A DNA stretch of 64,000 nt from Saksenaea vasiformis B4078 (GCA_000697055.1 JNDT01001818.1:186001-250000); one strand, 5' to 3'. Positions 16,019 through 27,740 are shown, numbered from the stretch's first letter. Translations and numbers: made by a program. Notes: generated by a model not told the origin, from the letters alone.

Positions 16019-17188
16019 ATGCCCTTTTTTGTCTCCTTATTTTACAATTTCAATTTGAGGCTCGACATTGGCATTCAATATGTCCATCTAATTGTCCACG
16101 TAGTCCCAGAAGATTTACTCCTTTTCAAGTTGCCAGATACTTATCGCCCCGGTAGTGACAAACTTAGTAAGGGTGTTGCTAAGCACCAGGCTGTGGTCGA
16201 CCTAGTTACAAAAGCTTTGCTAAACGTGAGCGATAACACATATACAACTGCTGAGACGGAATGGCCAGACAATACACTTTGTGACATCCTGTACTTGCCT
16301 CGTCTGGCTCTCAATGGGACTTTACCTCCTGTTATGGTAGAGATTCAATCAGTGGTGAATCAAGATTTCATGAACCGTGCAATCCAGTACTGTCTCCATG
16401 TATACCGCAGGTACAAAGTCCTCCCCGTCTTGTTGATTGTTTGCACTGAAAAATTGTCACCATGTCGTTTGATGGACTCCTTCACGGTTTGCTGTGACAA
16501 GCCGTTTATGCGTCAATCATCAAGCGATTTCTGGGCTCAGCACTGTTTTATCCTCTCAAAAAGTACTATCGAGCATTTTGCTAACGCAGATGGCAATCTC
16601 GACCCATTGGTGACATTAAGCATGTTTTTGACGTACAAACAGAGGTGTATCATGACGTTGGACAGATGGGACGACCCGACGATTGTAGCTTTATATTCAA
16701 TTGCGAAAGCCATATTTGAGCATATCAGACAAGGAGAAGATGAAAAGCTTGAAGCGCTGCAAACAGTTTGTCAAGTGACAGAAGCGCAATTTCAGAAGAT
16801 ATACGATCGGCTCAAGGCAAATATACCACAATCATCGAAAACACTACGTTATGTTGAAGGTGGCCTGAAGTACACGGGACATCTCAAAAGAACATACCAA
16901 GAAGCAATGCTGAACAATGTAGAGGAAAATGCGGAAAGCGTAACGCCTATGGAGCAACCACCTCCAATAGCTAGCTCTAGCAAGAAGAACATAGGTGAAA
17001 CGTCGGCCAATCCTGGTAGTGAGGCAATGAAGTTTGTCGAAGACTACATGAAAAAGAAAATTGGTAAAATGAATTGGAATGCCTGTTGGCAAGAAGGTGT
17101 TCAGCAGGGAAAGTTGACTTCTTATGGCAGTGGCGAAAGTCTAAGAGTTCAATATCAAAAGTATAAGAAAAGCAATAAAGCACAGTGA
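16019..17188 (+). CDS. PD-(D/E)XK nuclease-like protein of unknown function
   Basis: Uninterrupted frame; the first ATG at 16019 gives 389 aa (the frame is open back to 15908). The core has a beta-strand Asp (CDILYLP, D~89) followed by VMVEIQ (E~108, Q~110) and then DFMNRAIQYCLHVYRRY and PVLLIVC. This D...ExQ plus aromatic helix plus hydrophobic strand pattern resembles the PD-(D/E)XK (Rpn / transposase-associated) nuclease fold. The C-terminal ~100 residues are charged and may be a DNA-binding or linker tail. No intron is needed, unlike neighbouring host genes, which fits a mobile or multicopy family. It sits between a long hairpin and a minisatellite and next to a Tc1 element. The fold assignment is inference from motif order only; catalytic activity is unproven. 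The start is uncertain because the window upstream is the hairpin. Confidence 0.6.
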   Translation: MPFFVSLFYNFNLRLDIGIQYVHLIVHVVPEDLLLFKLPDTYRPGSDKLSKGVAKHQAVVDLVTKALLNVSDNTYTTAETEWPDNTLCDILYLPRLALNGTLPPVMVEIQSVVNQDFMNRAIQYCLHVYRRYKVLPVLLIVCTEKLSPCRLMDSFTVCCDKPFMRQSSSDFWAQHCFILSKSTIEHFANADGNLDPLVTLSMFLTYKQRCIMTLDRWDDPTIVALYSIAKAIFEHIRQGEDEKLEALQTVCQVTEAQFQKIYDRLKANIPQSSKTLRYVEGGLKYTGHLKRTYQEAMLNNVEENAESVTPMEQPPPIASSSKKNIGETSANPGSEAMKFVEDYMKKKIGKMNWNACWQEGVQQGKLTSYGSGESLRVQYQKYKKSNKAQ

Positions 17189-17191
17189 GGT

Positions 17192-17326
17192 ACCATCTGT
17201 ACCATCTGTACCATCCGTATCATCCGTATCATCCGTATCATCCGTATCATCCGTATCATCCGTATCATCCGTATCATCCGTATCATCCGTACCATCCGTA
17301 CCATCCGTACCATCCGTACCATCTAT
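17192..17326. repeat. 9-bp minisatellite, 15 units
   Basis: Perfectly phased 9-mers: two accatctgt, one accatccgt, eight atcatccgt, three accatccgt, one accatctat. The array starts 4 bp after the stop codon of the nuclease-like ORF. The minus strand would read as a Thr-Asp-Asp / Thr-Asp-Gly repeat, but no gene supports that frame. Confidence 0.95.
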
Positions 17327-17622
17327 TGGACTGAATCGTATCATAATATAAACACCATTCTTGTGTGTTTATGCGATCCAGTTGAGATTACGATATCCAT
17401 ATCGGCCCACGACATACTCCATAGTTTCCAGTTTAAGAGAATATGGGTACCAAAGAATTTATCTGACAACTAGTAACTAACTAATATCACACGATATGCA
17501 AAAACTAGTACTGCCGCTTAGAAATCAAAATCTCACACTGTACCTACTTATGTATTGTTTACGTTGTAAAGAAACATCTTACATGTTTGTACATTCTTGG
17601 CTGTTATTGAAGCCATACAACA

Positions 17623-18912
17623 TCACATTTTCTCCCTATTACGACATTTATCCCAGCAATTACGCGAATGAGAAACGAAACCGCAGAAATCGCTCAACGT
17701 TAAGCTGTTACAAGTATCGCTGATTCTGGTCGATAAAGTCTCTTTCTCCAGAAATCTATGACGCTTAAGTTTACTTTTAGCTACAGACCAGAATTGCTCA
17801 ATTGGGTTGAGTTCAGGAGAATATGAAGGAAGATAAGCACAGCGATAACCTCGGGACGTAATATACTTCGCAATGTCTTCAGACTTGTGAATGGGAGCGT
17901 TATCCATAATGAGGTAGTGACCTTTCATATGTGGATACTGGTCCATTTCATCCAAAGTGTCTTTCAAAAAGCTAATATAGTGGCCCGTAACAGTACCACT
18001 GCTCACATATCCATATTCCTGTCCAGTCTTTCTCTTCTTAACAGGTCTTGGTACTCTCAAGCTTACTTTAATTAAACCTGAAGCAGAGATGGCACCCAAT
18101 ATAGTCGTAGTATTTGCCCTCGTAGTCGGCACTGTAACAATAGCAGGAGTGCCTTTCTTAGACCATGCTCTTGTGCGTTTCATGTTTATATGAAATGCAG
18201 ACTCATCAAGAAACACACAATTGGTCAAGAAGTTCATATCAGTTTGTTCCCACTTGCGAACCCAATCGTGCCGTTCTTCAATCTTTACTGGACTATTTCT
18301 CTCCACAGAATGAAACTCTGCTTGTTTCACAGAAAGATTACATTCTCTTCTCATGATGTTATAGACAGTACTATTCGTGACCTTAAGACCATCAAATTGC
18401 TGTATTAAATGCTCAGTCACTTCAGCGACAACAGCAGAGGGATTAGCATCAATAAAGTCGATAACAGCCTTTACGTGTTCCTCAGTCAGAATGCGTCTAC
18501 GACCTTTCCTTTTACCGGTATCAAAGATGCTATCAGGACATTCCTCATACTGTTTAACCCATCTCTGGGCTGTACGAACATGAATGCCCAATTGTTTCGC
18601 TGCAGCAGGAGCACGTATACATTTCTCAATCTTCAGCTTAAAGAATCTAGCCTTATCCTGAGGAGTGTAAGAAGTATACGTACGTTTTTCGGTTGCCTAT
18701 CTCATACGATAATCCTCATCTCTAGGCCTATCTACATGCATCACGTTAGTTTGAGATTTTTCAGCAGGTTTCTTTTGCAAGTAGTGAGCATGCGAACTAA
18801 TCGTCTCAAGAGCAAATTGTTCCTGGTCAACAATGTAGTCCATAGGCTCAGGTCTACCATTCTCATCGACAACATTTCCTTGTCCATCTTCGTATAAAAA
18901 TTGTGCACTCAT
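17623..18912 (-). pseudogene. Tc1/mariner (IS630 superfamily) DD34E transposase, interrupted by one in-frame TAG
   Basis: The minus-strand frame is continuous from the ATG at 18912 to the stop at 17623 except for a single TAG at 18697-18699 (codon 72). Read through, it would be ~429 aa. The N-terminal ~70 residues are acidic/hydrophilic. A helix-turn-helix region follows (AAAKQLGIHVRTAQRWVKQY), then a second HTH/linker. The DDE catalytic triad is complete: D in VFLDESAF, D in LIMDNAPIH, E in NPIEQFW, with 34 residues between the last two (DD34E). The segment after the TAG contains no intron. Without readthrough, translation could only restart inside the DNA-binding region, so the copy is probably inactive but recently so. 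Its terminal inverted repeats were not resolved by eye. Confidence 0.9.
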
Positions 18913-19335
18913 GTTTGAAATTGTAAAGTAGTAGAAACCAGCAAAAGAGCAGTGGCGTCAACATATATAACCAGAAGTGCCAAGAATTACTCCGCGACAA
19001 ATTTATTCTCAGCATGCGACTTTTGATTTCCAGGCAGAGCGCCATCTATTTTTAAAATATGCGACTGACATTTTTAAAGCAGTGACATCGATTTTCAGAG
19101 GCTAGGACTTTACTTTTTGAAAACACTGTACGGCATTTACTATTGTTGTCCAATTGGAACTGCTGTTATAAGCCATCGTGAGTGATTGGTGGTTTCTTAA
19201 CGTTCGGGACGATCAGTCCCTCACCGCACACAGACAGACAGTCTGGGTTTCAAAGAAAAAAATGTGGGACGGCTTTTTCTTTTGTGATTGTTCAAATGGT
19301 CACGGCCAGAGCGACACCAGCCGTTCTATCATACC
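18913..19335. other. 5' flank of the Tc1-like element and NOP53 promoter
   Basis: The sequence before the transposase ATG resembles the flank of the second copy near 30839-30930 (TTCTTGGCACTTCTGGTTAT versus GTCTTGGTATCTTTGGATAT on the minus strand), so the element extends into this region. The remainder is presumably the NOP53 promoter. Confidence 0.45.
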
Positions 19336-20258
19336 ATGGCAAACGAAAAAGTTTCAAAACCACAGCCGAGCCGTAAAGGAAAGAAGGCATGGCGCAAAAA
19401 CGTAGATATTCAGCCTATTGAAAAAGGCTTGGATGCCATGCGAACGGAAGAACGTGTGCGGTAAGCTTATCATTGTGTGTGTCTCTCTAGATCCGATCTG
19501 ATCTGTTGATGCTATAGTGGAAAGGCTGGCCCATTAAAAGACGATCAATTGTTTACCATTGATACCGTTGGCGATACCAAAGGTAGGTTCTTTATTTTTT
19601 TGCTTTTTTTTCTTTATCTAACCTCGTTTTATCTAGTGAAACGGCAGTTAGCTCGGGATAAGCCATTAAAGGTAGACCAAATTCTTGCTGAGCGATCCGC
19701 TGTTCCTGCACTACGATCCAAGATTGCTGCTGAACGTTCCCTTGCGGAAAAACGAGCAGAAGAAAAGAGAATTGAGAAACTGGCCAAAAGAAAACTGACC
19801 AATGCACCGGAACCTTCTGCGAAAAAGAAGAAGCAGTCAGGCTATGATTTGTGGGCAGAAGGTAGGAGAAAAAGAGAAGGCAATTTGAGGAAAACATTCA
19901 GACAATGGAATGGTAGAAACTACAGAAGAACCCAATGAATACTTGGAGCATACCAAATCCCGTAAAGTCAAGGTAAGGGAAAATACACCGTTATGCTGCG
20001 TTTCTAAAACACCAACTACAGGCACCAGTAACATTGGCTCAAAAACCAACAGCTGCAGTGCATCAGCCTGCAGTGGCTGTTCCAGCTCCAGGTGCATCTT
20101 ATAATCCTACAATGGAACAACATCAAGAGCTGTTGAAATTGGCACACGACATCGAAGTCCGAAAAGAACAGGAAAAGAAGAAGTTGGATGAACAACTGAA
20201 GCGTCGCACTGAACTGGAAGATTTGGCAAATGAGATGAAGGAGGAGGAGGAGGAGGAG

Positions 20259-20290
<32 letters not shown>

Positions 20291-20832
20291 AGATGAGGGC
20301 GAGGATGACGAAACGAAAGAGCAACGCGAGGAACGAAAAACACGAGTGCAGAGAAATAAGGAACGTCGATTGAGATATGAGCACATTTTGAAACAACAAA
20401 AGAACCATGAAAAGAGCATTCGTATGCAAGTGGATAAAATCAAGGGAATTGAAGAGGAACTTGCGCAAAAGCAAGAAGAAATCGAAAAGTCTCAAGAGGC
20501 GCGACGTGAAAAGGAAGAAGCAGAGTCAAGAGAAGGATTAAAACGCATTGGCAAACACTTTGTGCAAGACATGCCAGTGGAGGTGCAGCTTCAAGATGAA
20601 CTAAGCGAATCACTCCGTCAGTTAAAGGTGGGTATTATATGAAAGTATAAATGGCAGTTGTCTAAACTTTGTATAGCCGGAAGGAAATGTGTTCAAGGAT
20701 CGATTTGTCAGTCTTCAAAAACGTAATATCATCGAACCCAGATTGCCAGTAGCCGCACACCGACGCTACAAGCTGAAGGAGTACGAGAGACGATCGTACA
20801 AGAACTTTGACGCTGCACAAGGCAAAAAATAG
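19336..20832 (+). CDS. NOP53: Ribosome biogenesis protein Nop53 (GLTSCR2/PICT1 family)
   Basis: Six exons, 407 aa: 19336-19460, 19518-19582, 19637-19861, 19926-19972, 20022-20627, 20677-20832. All phases close. The protein begins MANEKVSKPQPSRKGKKAWR, the conserved Nop53 N-terminus. It contains the ERSAVPALRSKI-type block, a basic cluster ending in SGYDLWAE, and a long charged coiled coil with an uninterrupted glutamate run encoded by (GAG/GAA)n at ~20237-20295. It ends in the conserved block IIEPRLPVAAHRRYKLKEYE. Nop53 is a nucleolar 60S assembly factor that recruits the exosome cofactor Mtr4 for ITS2 processing. The gene starts 423 bp from the Tc1-like transposase ATG and is transcribed away from it. 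Confidence 0.95.
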
Positions 20833-21134
20833 GTTCGCATACTTGATACATATGCTTCATCAAACCATCACGTCTGAAGTCTTGGGAACTTCACCCATCA
20901 AGGAAATGCAATTCGTTTTTGACGCCTGTATTCTTAATCTATATCATAAATCGCAACTTAGACTGTTACATTTGTCATTTTCCATCCTTTTTCTTTTTTA
21001 TAAAATATTTTGTCGTTGATCATTGCCAACTTCCATGTCACTTATCACCAAATAGAACAGCATGAAAAATATGAGCTATATTTTATGTGCGTTTTAAATC
21101 AAACATTTTTATCACTATTAGAAAAATAGTGAGA
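20833..21134. other. Short convergent intergenic region NOP53 / epsin
   Basis: About 300 bp of AT-rich 3'UTR sequence shared by the two converging genes; no further gene. Confidence 0.5.
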
Positions 21135-23617
21135 CTAAAAGAACGATCCAGTATTGGGTTGGCCAAATGCATTGACACCCGTACTTTGAGGAAAGCCTGT
21201 TGTCTGTGGTTGCTGGAACATGGGCTGTTGCTGAGGCTGCATAGGGAAACCCGTGGCTTGAGGCACCTGCATCTGGACTTGCTGTTGCTTTTGTTCCTGC
21301 ATCAATTCCAGTAAGCTTTTCTGGTTATTTGGTTTGGGAGAGGCGCTCCAAGATGATGTGTTGTTGGCTTGACCAAAAGGATTTCTGCTCGGTTGCTGAC
21401 CGAATGCCTAAAATATGGGATATCAGTGTCTCTACTAAAGTAGTCATAGAACTGACCTCTGCGAATGACGATGAGGACGTGTCTTGAGAGGTATTTCCAC
21501 TACCACTTCCCAAAAGGTCTACGCTCTGCTTGTTTGTTGATGGCTGTACCGAATTGGCAAAACCAGTACCACTTTGACGGTTTTTAAGTACACGTCGAAA
21601 TACGTGTTTTGATTTTCAAACTTACACTGGAATACGAAGGTTGCCGGTGTTACCAAATGTATCCATACCATCTCTAAAGACATAATGTGCAATAAATAAC
21701 GAGAACACATGGGGAAGGATTCATTCTTACTCCCTGGAGGCCAGTAAATTATTTAGTTGGGCATAGCGTTCATCCGCCGGACGAGGCTCAGAGGTGGAAC
21801 GCGAAATCTTTCAATGGACGCATGGGTTATCCAAGGAGGAGCCACAATCGCATTGACTTACTGTGTTTGATGTAAAGGAAGGTGAGGAGGGCAAGGTGAG
21901 TGATCGAGATTGACTCGTACTAGCAAATGACAAGGACGGGGATAAATGACTTTGTTGTTGTTGGCCCGCTTGTGGGGATGGGAAACCGAACGATCGCGCC
22001 GACTGACCGGCAGTATCTGAAGCATGCGCAACCGTGGGTGAGGCTGACAGATGCTGAGCAAATCCAAATTGTGGTTGTTGCTGTTGTTGTTGTTGTTGAT
22101 CCACTGACTGACTAAATGGATTATTAGAAGCCCCAGTGACCATGCTGGTTTGAACGGGTGTATTATTGGGGAATGGCGACTGTTGCGACATGCCCGCAGT
22201 CATCGTGTTTGTTTGGAAGGGTGCTAAACCAGTAAATTGAGGTTGTTGAGGCATCCCGGTCATTTGTGCCTGAAGTGTTTGACCAAATGGTGAAGACTGC
22301 TGTTGGTAAGGGTTTGTTTGTTGTGGTTGTTGTTGGTAGGGATTGGCCATTCCAGTAGGTTGAAAAGTCAGCTGTTGTTGATTCGCTGATACAGGTGCAC
22401 TGAAAGACATGGTAGAAAATCCAGTGGGTTGTACCTGTAATTGTTGCTGTTGTTGTTGTTGGGCATAAGGATTAAAAGCAGTATCAAATGTCTGATTTTG
22501 TGGGAAAGGATTAAAGCTACAGGAGGAAGAGGAAGATTCAGAGTCACATGGTGCAGATTGGACATATATATATATCTTTTTTTACCTAGACGTCTGTGCG
22601 TCTGTTCCACCAAATAAGTTATTTTGGTTTTGTTGTTCCAATCGTTCTCTTTCCTTTCGTTCTTTGTCTTTTGCTTCTTGTTCACTGATACGAATTGCTT
22701 CTTCAAGGTCAGTGTCGCTAATAAGATAACGTCAATAAAATGGCTATCATTCCTCTCTATCTCTGAGTTACCCTTGTTGTCGTTTCTTCTCCTCTGCTTC
22801 TGCTAGTCGTTTGCTTTCTTCGATTGCCTTTCTTAATTCTCTGTCGTCATCCCAGTTACCACCATTATTGGCTAGTCCTGTGCTGCGATTGATAGTTTCA
22901 TTTAAATAGTCCGTTACACCGCCCATTCTGTCCCGCATTTGCTGTCGTTGACGTCGTTCTTCGCGTAAGCGTGCATCGTCCGTCAAAAGATTCGTAATGT
23001 CCTTCGCCTTCTGACGCACTACAGGAAAAAATTAACTACCATATAACCAGAAACACCCACTAACCATTTGCTCCAACATCTCGGCCGTTTTCATCCGCGT
23101 GCTGAAATTCTTTCAACGTTTTCACAACGTAAATGTTTTCCTTGGCGTAGTACACCACGTTTTCGGAGCCCACGTGCAAGCAGTAATCCAGTAAGAGTAA
23201 CGCCTAAATAGAAAGTTTCAACGTCTCATTACTCTAGTGGTGAAACTAGTTTCTATAGATTACCTTGAATACATGTCGCCAATTCTTTCCCTTATCGTTC
23301 AAACGTTTATCGATCATATCCATGACTTCAATAAAGTCTTGTCTGTAATAATATAAATTTTTAGTCTCAGTTTAAGGGCAATAGGTCGACACTGTACTGA
23401 TTATAAGTCAACTGGGCAATTTCGTTCATCAATGTCCCGCTCGGGCCCCAAGCGTCATTCGATGTCGCCTCGCGCACCTTAATCTGAACATCCGAGAAAC
23501 CTTTTGCGTAGTTTTTACTTGTAACAAAGGAATATGAGATGATGGTCGAGGGGAAAAAAGGGTCATTCTACCAGACAATTTTGCTTACATGCTTCGCACA
23601 ACACCTTTTCCTGTCAT
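21135..23617 (-). CDS. ENT1: Epsin (ENTH domain endocytic adaptor)
   Basis: The first exon 23589-23617 encodes MTGKGVVRS. The next exons (23398-23517, 23264-23342, 23065-23203, 22772-23018, then several to 21135) complete the ENTH domain: KNYAKGFSDVQIKVREATSN, GTLMNEIAQLTYN, DFIEVMDMIDKRLNDKGKNW. After it lie two ubiquitin-interacting motifs (DRELRKAIEESKRLAE and DTDLEEAIRISEQEAK). A long Gln/Pro-rich region (polyQ-coding CAA runs near 22065-22100 and 22440-22460) follows, with NPF-type EH-binding motifs (FNPF, NPFSQ, NPFGQ). Epsins bind PI(4,5)P2, ubiquitinated cargo, clathrin and EH proteins at endocytic sites. The start is chosen because MTGK...RS...KNYAKG is the canonical epsin N-terminus. 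Total length is roughly 600 aa; the middle junctions are less certain than the ENTH exons. Confidence 0.93.
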
Positions 23618-25353
23618 TGTTGGAAGGAATGGAAGACAAGGAAAAGAGCGAGAAAAAAGAGCTCGAGAAGGTGTGGAATAGGGATTTGCAAGTCCTAAGT
23701 CAGCTAAAAGATTACCATTTTCGGACCTTACTCGGGTGGTCTCGAATGACTGGAAACTTTTTTACCCTTTTTCTTTTTTTTGGTAGGGTCAGGATTTCAT
23801 GGAGCTCCACTTCAATCACGAGCTTAGATCTATAAACATTTGACCTGTTTAAGTCAATAGTCATTATATGAATTCTAACCCCTATACTCATCAACATCGC
23901 ATCTACATTTGGTGGTATCGCATCCTGCCACGGGGAGATTTACCTAAAAACAGGGTTATATTAGGTTTAACTTGTATACCCATCGACCAAAGATATAGCT
24001 ATACCTGCGTACTGACTTCGACCTAAGTATGTCGTTGATTCCACATGGGGTTTATCATGTTGGCCATCATTTCGTTCAATTACTTGAAGGTTCGTGCTAA
24101 AGCAATTGTATGGATCAGAATGTAGATCGTGTAACAGAAGTCTGCTTACCCTGAGAACTGTGCCTTCAGGTGCGGAGATCGGTGTTCACTGTCCCATCCA
24201 ATAGAATGGAAAAAGCTACGATCTGCCGGCGGTCCTCAAATAACAGATTCGGAGAAGTGACAGAGAAGGAATACGCAATTGCTCGGAGAGCTCCAACAGA
24301 TTGGTTTAGCCGTACTATTGTCTTCCCCACCGGCGCGCTTCCAATTCTTTGATATGTTTCTTTTTCTATTTTTGCGCATACAAATGGAAGATGTTAGTTT
24401 ACAGTACATTTCGGTCTATATTTTTGCTATAAGATATTACAAGCTTTAATCTAGATCTATTTATTTCTCGTCGAGTTCTTGGCGCACGTCATCCGAGGGT
24501 CTAGTATATCTACAATGGGCCTTTCTTGATATGGCGACCTGTTGTCGATCGTGTGACCTTGACGCTTATAATATCCTTCTTATTGACAAAAGGAATCCTC
24601 AAGGTTGCTGTTCGGTGAATCTGTAAATCGCTGGATAACTCTTCCATTTGCACCACCCATTATCTTAATCGTTACTGACTGAAGAGAGAAGACTATCTGC
24701 AGCTATGCCTCGAGCTTGAAGCAGCACTGGTTATATCTCTCGGGTCCGTTGTCATTATCGCTGGAGCAGCTATCCGTACGGTCAAATTCAGAAGAGAAGC
24801 ACGTTAAAATCGTTACAGTGACAAATTCAAGTTTATATCGGTTGATAGTTATTCATAAACTAACGGGTGTCCAGCTTACTCGCAACAGAGGGATTCTGGC
24901 AACGTCGCTCCACAAGCTGAGTTTTGTCCAACCTCAATTCGCGGTTGTCAATCAAGTTGCTGAAATAGATTAGCGGTGAAATGCATCTACGCCAACAGAC
25001 GAGAAGGCAATTGTACAAGGTATACCTTGCAGTTGATTTGGTTTATCAGTTTGGCTTAACAATTCATCACTATTCATTTTTTTTCATCAAGATAATGAAA
25101 CAATGCGCTTGATTGGGTAGATATCTAGCATAATTAAATGAGACTTTCAAAACAGCAGATCACCATCTAAGGATAGGCTCCTCATACTTCCATTGTATGC
25201 ACTTGCTCTTTGCGCAGTGCAGCGCTGGGACCTCTCGAGTTACGTGGGAAAGGCAGACTGAAGGATGCGGCGGTCGTGACTTCGTTATGGCCCGGGAGAC
25301 ACGGCCAATCCTTCTGAGAAGTGTTCGAATTGCTACTTTTCTACTTCCGTGGA
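23618..25353. other. Divergent intergenic region epsin / CHIP
   Basis: 1.7 kb between two divergently transcribed genes. Short frames (for example 24170-24352 and 24716-24973 on +) show no family resemblance. It presumably holds both promoters. Confidence 0.4.
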
Positions 25354-26836
25354 ATGACAAAAGCAGAGGCTGAACATCATAAAGTCTTGGGTAATGTCTA
25401 AACTTATCAGGTAGAATAGCTAAGGATCCACATTCCTACATGTCAGGAAACAAGCTGTTTGCGGAGCATCGATACAACGACGCTATACAGGAGTACTCCA
25501 AGGCGATTGTAGGCACGCGTAGCAGCAATTCGTTTTTTTGACGCAGTAAAAATTAGATTAAAGATTCGACTGAACGTATATACTATACGAATCGTGCATT
25601 ATGTTATTCGAAGGTGCGCTTTTCCTGTGGTTTTTTTGCTTACAAATGCATGTACTAGCTCGAGAACTATGACGAAGTCGTGAACAACTGTCGCAAAGCA
25701 ATAGAATTAGATAATACGACAGGTAAAAAGAAAAATCTTTGTTGTATTTCAGGGAGTGCTTGATCCTAATGATTCTACTATCTGGGGATATAGTCAAGGC
25801 TTATTACTTGGTACTGTTTCCATTTTCCAGAATGTTCGATAGACTCATGCTTCGTATCTAGCTTGGGCAGGCACTGATTGAAAGTAAACAACACACCGAA
25901 GGTAACAACATGGAAGGGAATACCGGTTTTTTTGTTGATACCCGTGACTCTATTAGCTCTAAACAAACTGAAGACGGGTAAACTTTTGCTTTATGCGGAA
26001 AAGTCATCGTTGACGTCGCACATTAGCATACACATTGGCAATTCAACAGAAGGTCAAATACGTAAATGATATTTTGCAAGCATTATTGACAGCACGGAAA
26101 AAGGTAAGCCACTATGTTTTGGGTCTAGCCGGGAAAAAAAGAGAAGCAAGAAAGAAAAACATCAGCTGTACCCAAACACTCAATAAAAAAAATATCCAGA
26201 AATGGGATGATGATGAAGCTGTACGGCTCGAACGTGAATCGGAATTATTGCGATACGTGAAAGGTCTAGTGCAAGAACAGCGGAAGAAGGAAATCGAAGA
26301 AGCAGGCGGGGATGAGGAAAAGATAGATGAAATCAACTACAATATTGTAAGCGGAATTGAATCAACTTGCGACGAGAAGGATAACATATTGTAGGACGAA
26401 CGTCTGGCTAGAATACAATCTGTATTCGAACACTCTAAAGAGAATTTAATGGTACGCAGTACGGGAGCAAATTAGAGAGCTAACCGCCCTCAAATATAGA
26501 GACGGGAGATCCCCGATGCATACCTTGACAAGATCTCTTTCCTTATCATGCATGATCCCGTTTTCACCCCCGGTACGCGACATGTTCCAGTGACAGCATA
26601 CTTAATCTCTTTTCATAGATGGCATCACTTACGAACGACAGTCTCTTATTGATCATTTTGCAAGAAACGGAAATTTCGATCCCATCTCTCGGGCACCTCT
26701 TACTGAATCGCAGCTGATACCTAATCGATCGTTAAAAGAAGCAATCGAAGATTTCTTGAAGGACAACGGCTGGGCCGCAGGTAAACATGAGCTAGATAAT
26801 GGGTGCTCCTTAATTCACACTATCACAGATTACTAA
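25354..26836 (+). CDS. STUB1: CHIP/STUB1-type co-chaperone E3 ubiquitin ligase (TPR + U-box)
   Basis: Thirteen small exons, 273 aa: 25354-25390, 25447-25508, 25557-25613, 25659-25722, 25794-25810, 25862-25901, 25957-25977, 26027-26103, 26200-26346, 26395-26451, 26500-26572, 26619-26780, 26829-26836. The total is divisible by three. Three TPRs open the protein (GNKLFAEHRYNDAIQEYSKA; ERIYYTNRALCYSK; VKAYYLLGQALIESK), which bind the EEVD tails of Hsp70/Hsp90. A charged helical hairpin follows (WDDDEAVRLERESELLRYVK). The C-terminal U-box reads IPDAYLDKISFLIMHDPVFT, GITYERQ, FDPISRAPLTESQLIPN and NGWAADY, matching animal CHIP closely in order and spacing. It ubiquitinates chaperone-bound clients. 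The exon 10 boundary (48-bp intron 26347-26394) is forced by a stop codon. Several exons are under 25 nt. Confidence 0.95.
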
Positions 26837-27740
26837 ACCTGGGACTTGTGATTGCATTATCACCATTACGAGGTGTTATTGAGTTTTCCAATAAATCATT
26901 AGCCTTGCATTGACATTTGTGCCATTTGACAAATACGTTGCATTGGCCGGTAAATAACCTTGCATTCAAAAGTGGTTTCGAGGTATAGATATTTCATTAA
27001 AAACGGATCGTCAGGATTTGAAGGCGCGAGTCACTTCTTGGTCTTTGGCTCTGTAGAATCTGACGTTATCGGATAAGCAGTTTATTTTTAGACGAAGACT
27101 ACCCTTCAAACGCATCGAGCATTTTGTTCCCCCTGCATACGCAACTTTGTGGACGACAATGGCTCAACGAGGCAAACCCTACTACTACTACTACTTGTTA
27201 TAATAACCGAATAATCATCACAAAAAGCAGGGTGGGTCTTTCCTGAATAGTATTGTAGATATGCTTGGATCGAGCACAATTTCATGATCCGCATCCATCT
27301 GCAGATGTTCTGGTAATAGCCGATTACAGTTATCGTATAAAGTCGAATAAAGACTTGCAGGTCTGCGCAAGCATTCCAGGAACTCAAAGACGACTATCGC
27401 CCGGTTCAATGGTCGATAACCGTGTGAACAGCCATCATCTGTCATGAACCACCCTGCAGACGGAAGACGCCTGCTTTACCTTGCATAACGACGTGCATTT
27501 ACGTCGTGCATCGTTGAGTCATGTGAAGCTACGTTTTAAAGCTGCATCGTGACATTTTCTTTTTTTGCTATCAAGCGTTGATTGAGTGGTGGAAAAAGCA
27601 CGTCATGATCATGTAATTCTAGCAAATGAATCAAAAACATATCCAACATGACATAAATGAAAAAAAAATCAACCGATGTGGGAAGGCTATCATACAACTA
27701 CTCGCTTTACTGGAAAGTGGTAAGCGAAAGGAAAAGTTCA
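26837..27740. other. Convergent intergenic region CHIP / coronin
   Basis: Two overlapping minus-strand frames at 27106-27387 and 27218-27445 (93 and 75 aa) could be fragments of a decayed gene, but no motif is recognised. Nothing else is supported. Confidence 0.35.

Noticed and set aside
17141..17344. 67-aa Asp/Thr repeat protein on the minus strand
   Set aside because: It is only the translation of the 9-bp minisatellite; no start context, splice partner or domain supports it.
20107..20495. Leu/Ser/Pro-rich frames opposite the Nop53 glutamate run
   Set aside because: Antisense reading of the (GAG)n tract inside a well supported coding exon.
25440..25508. ATG at 25440 as the CHIP start
   Set aside because: Its ATG lies in the last bases of an intron. 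The exon 25354-25390 splices in phase to give the expected residues before the first TPR.
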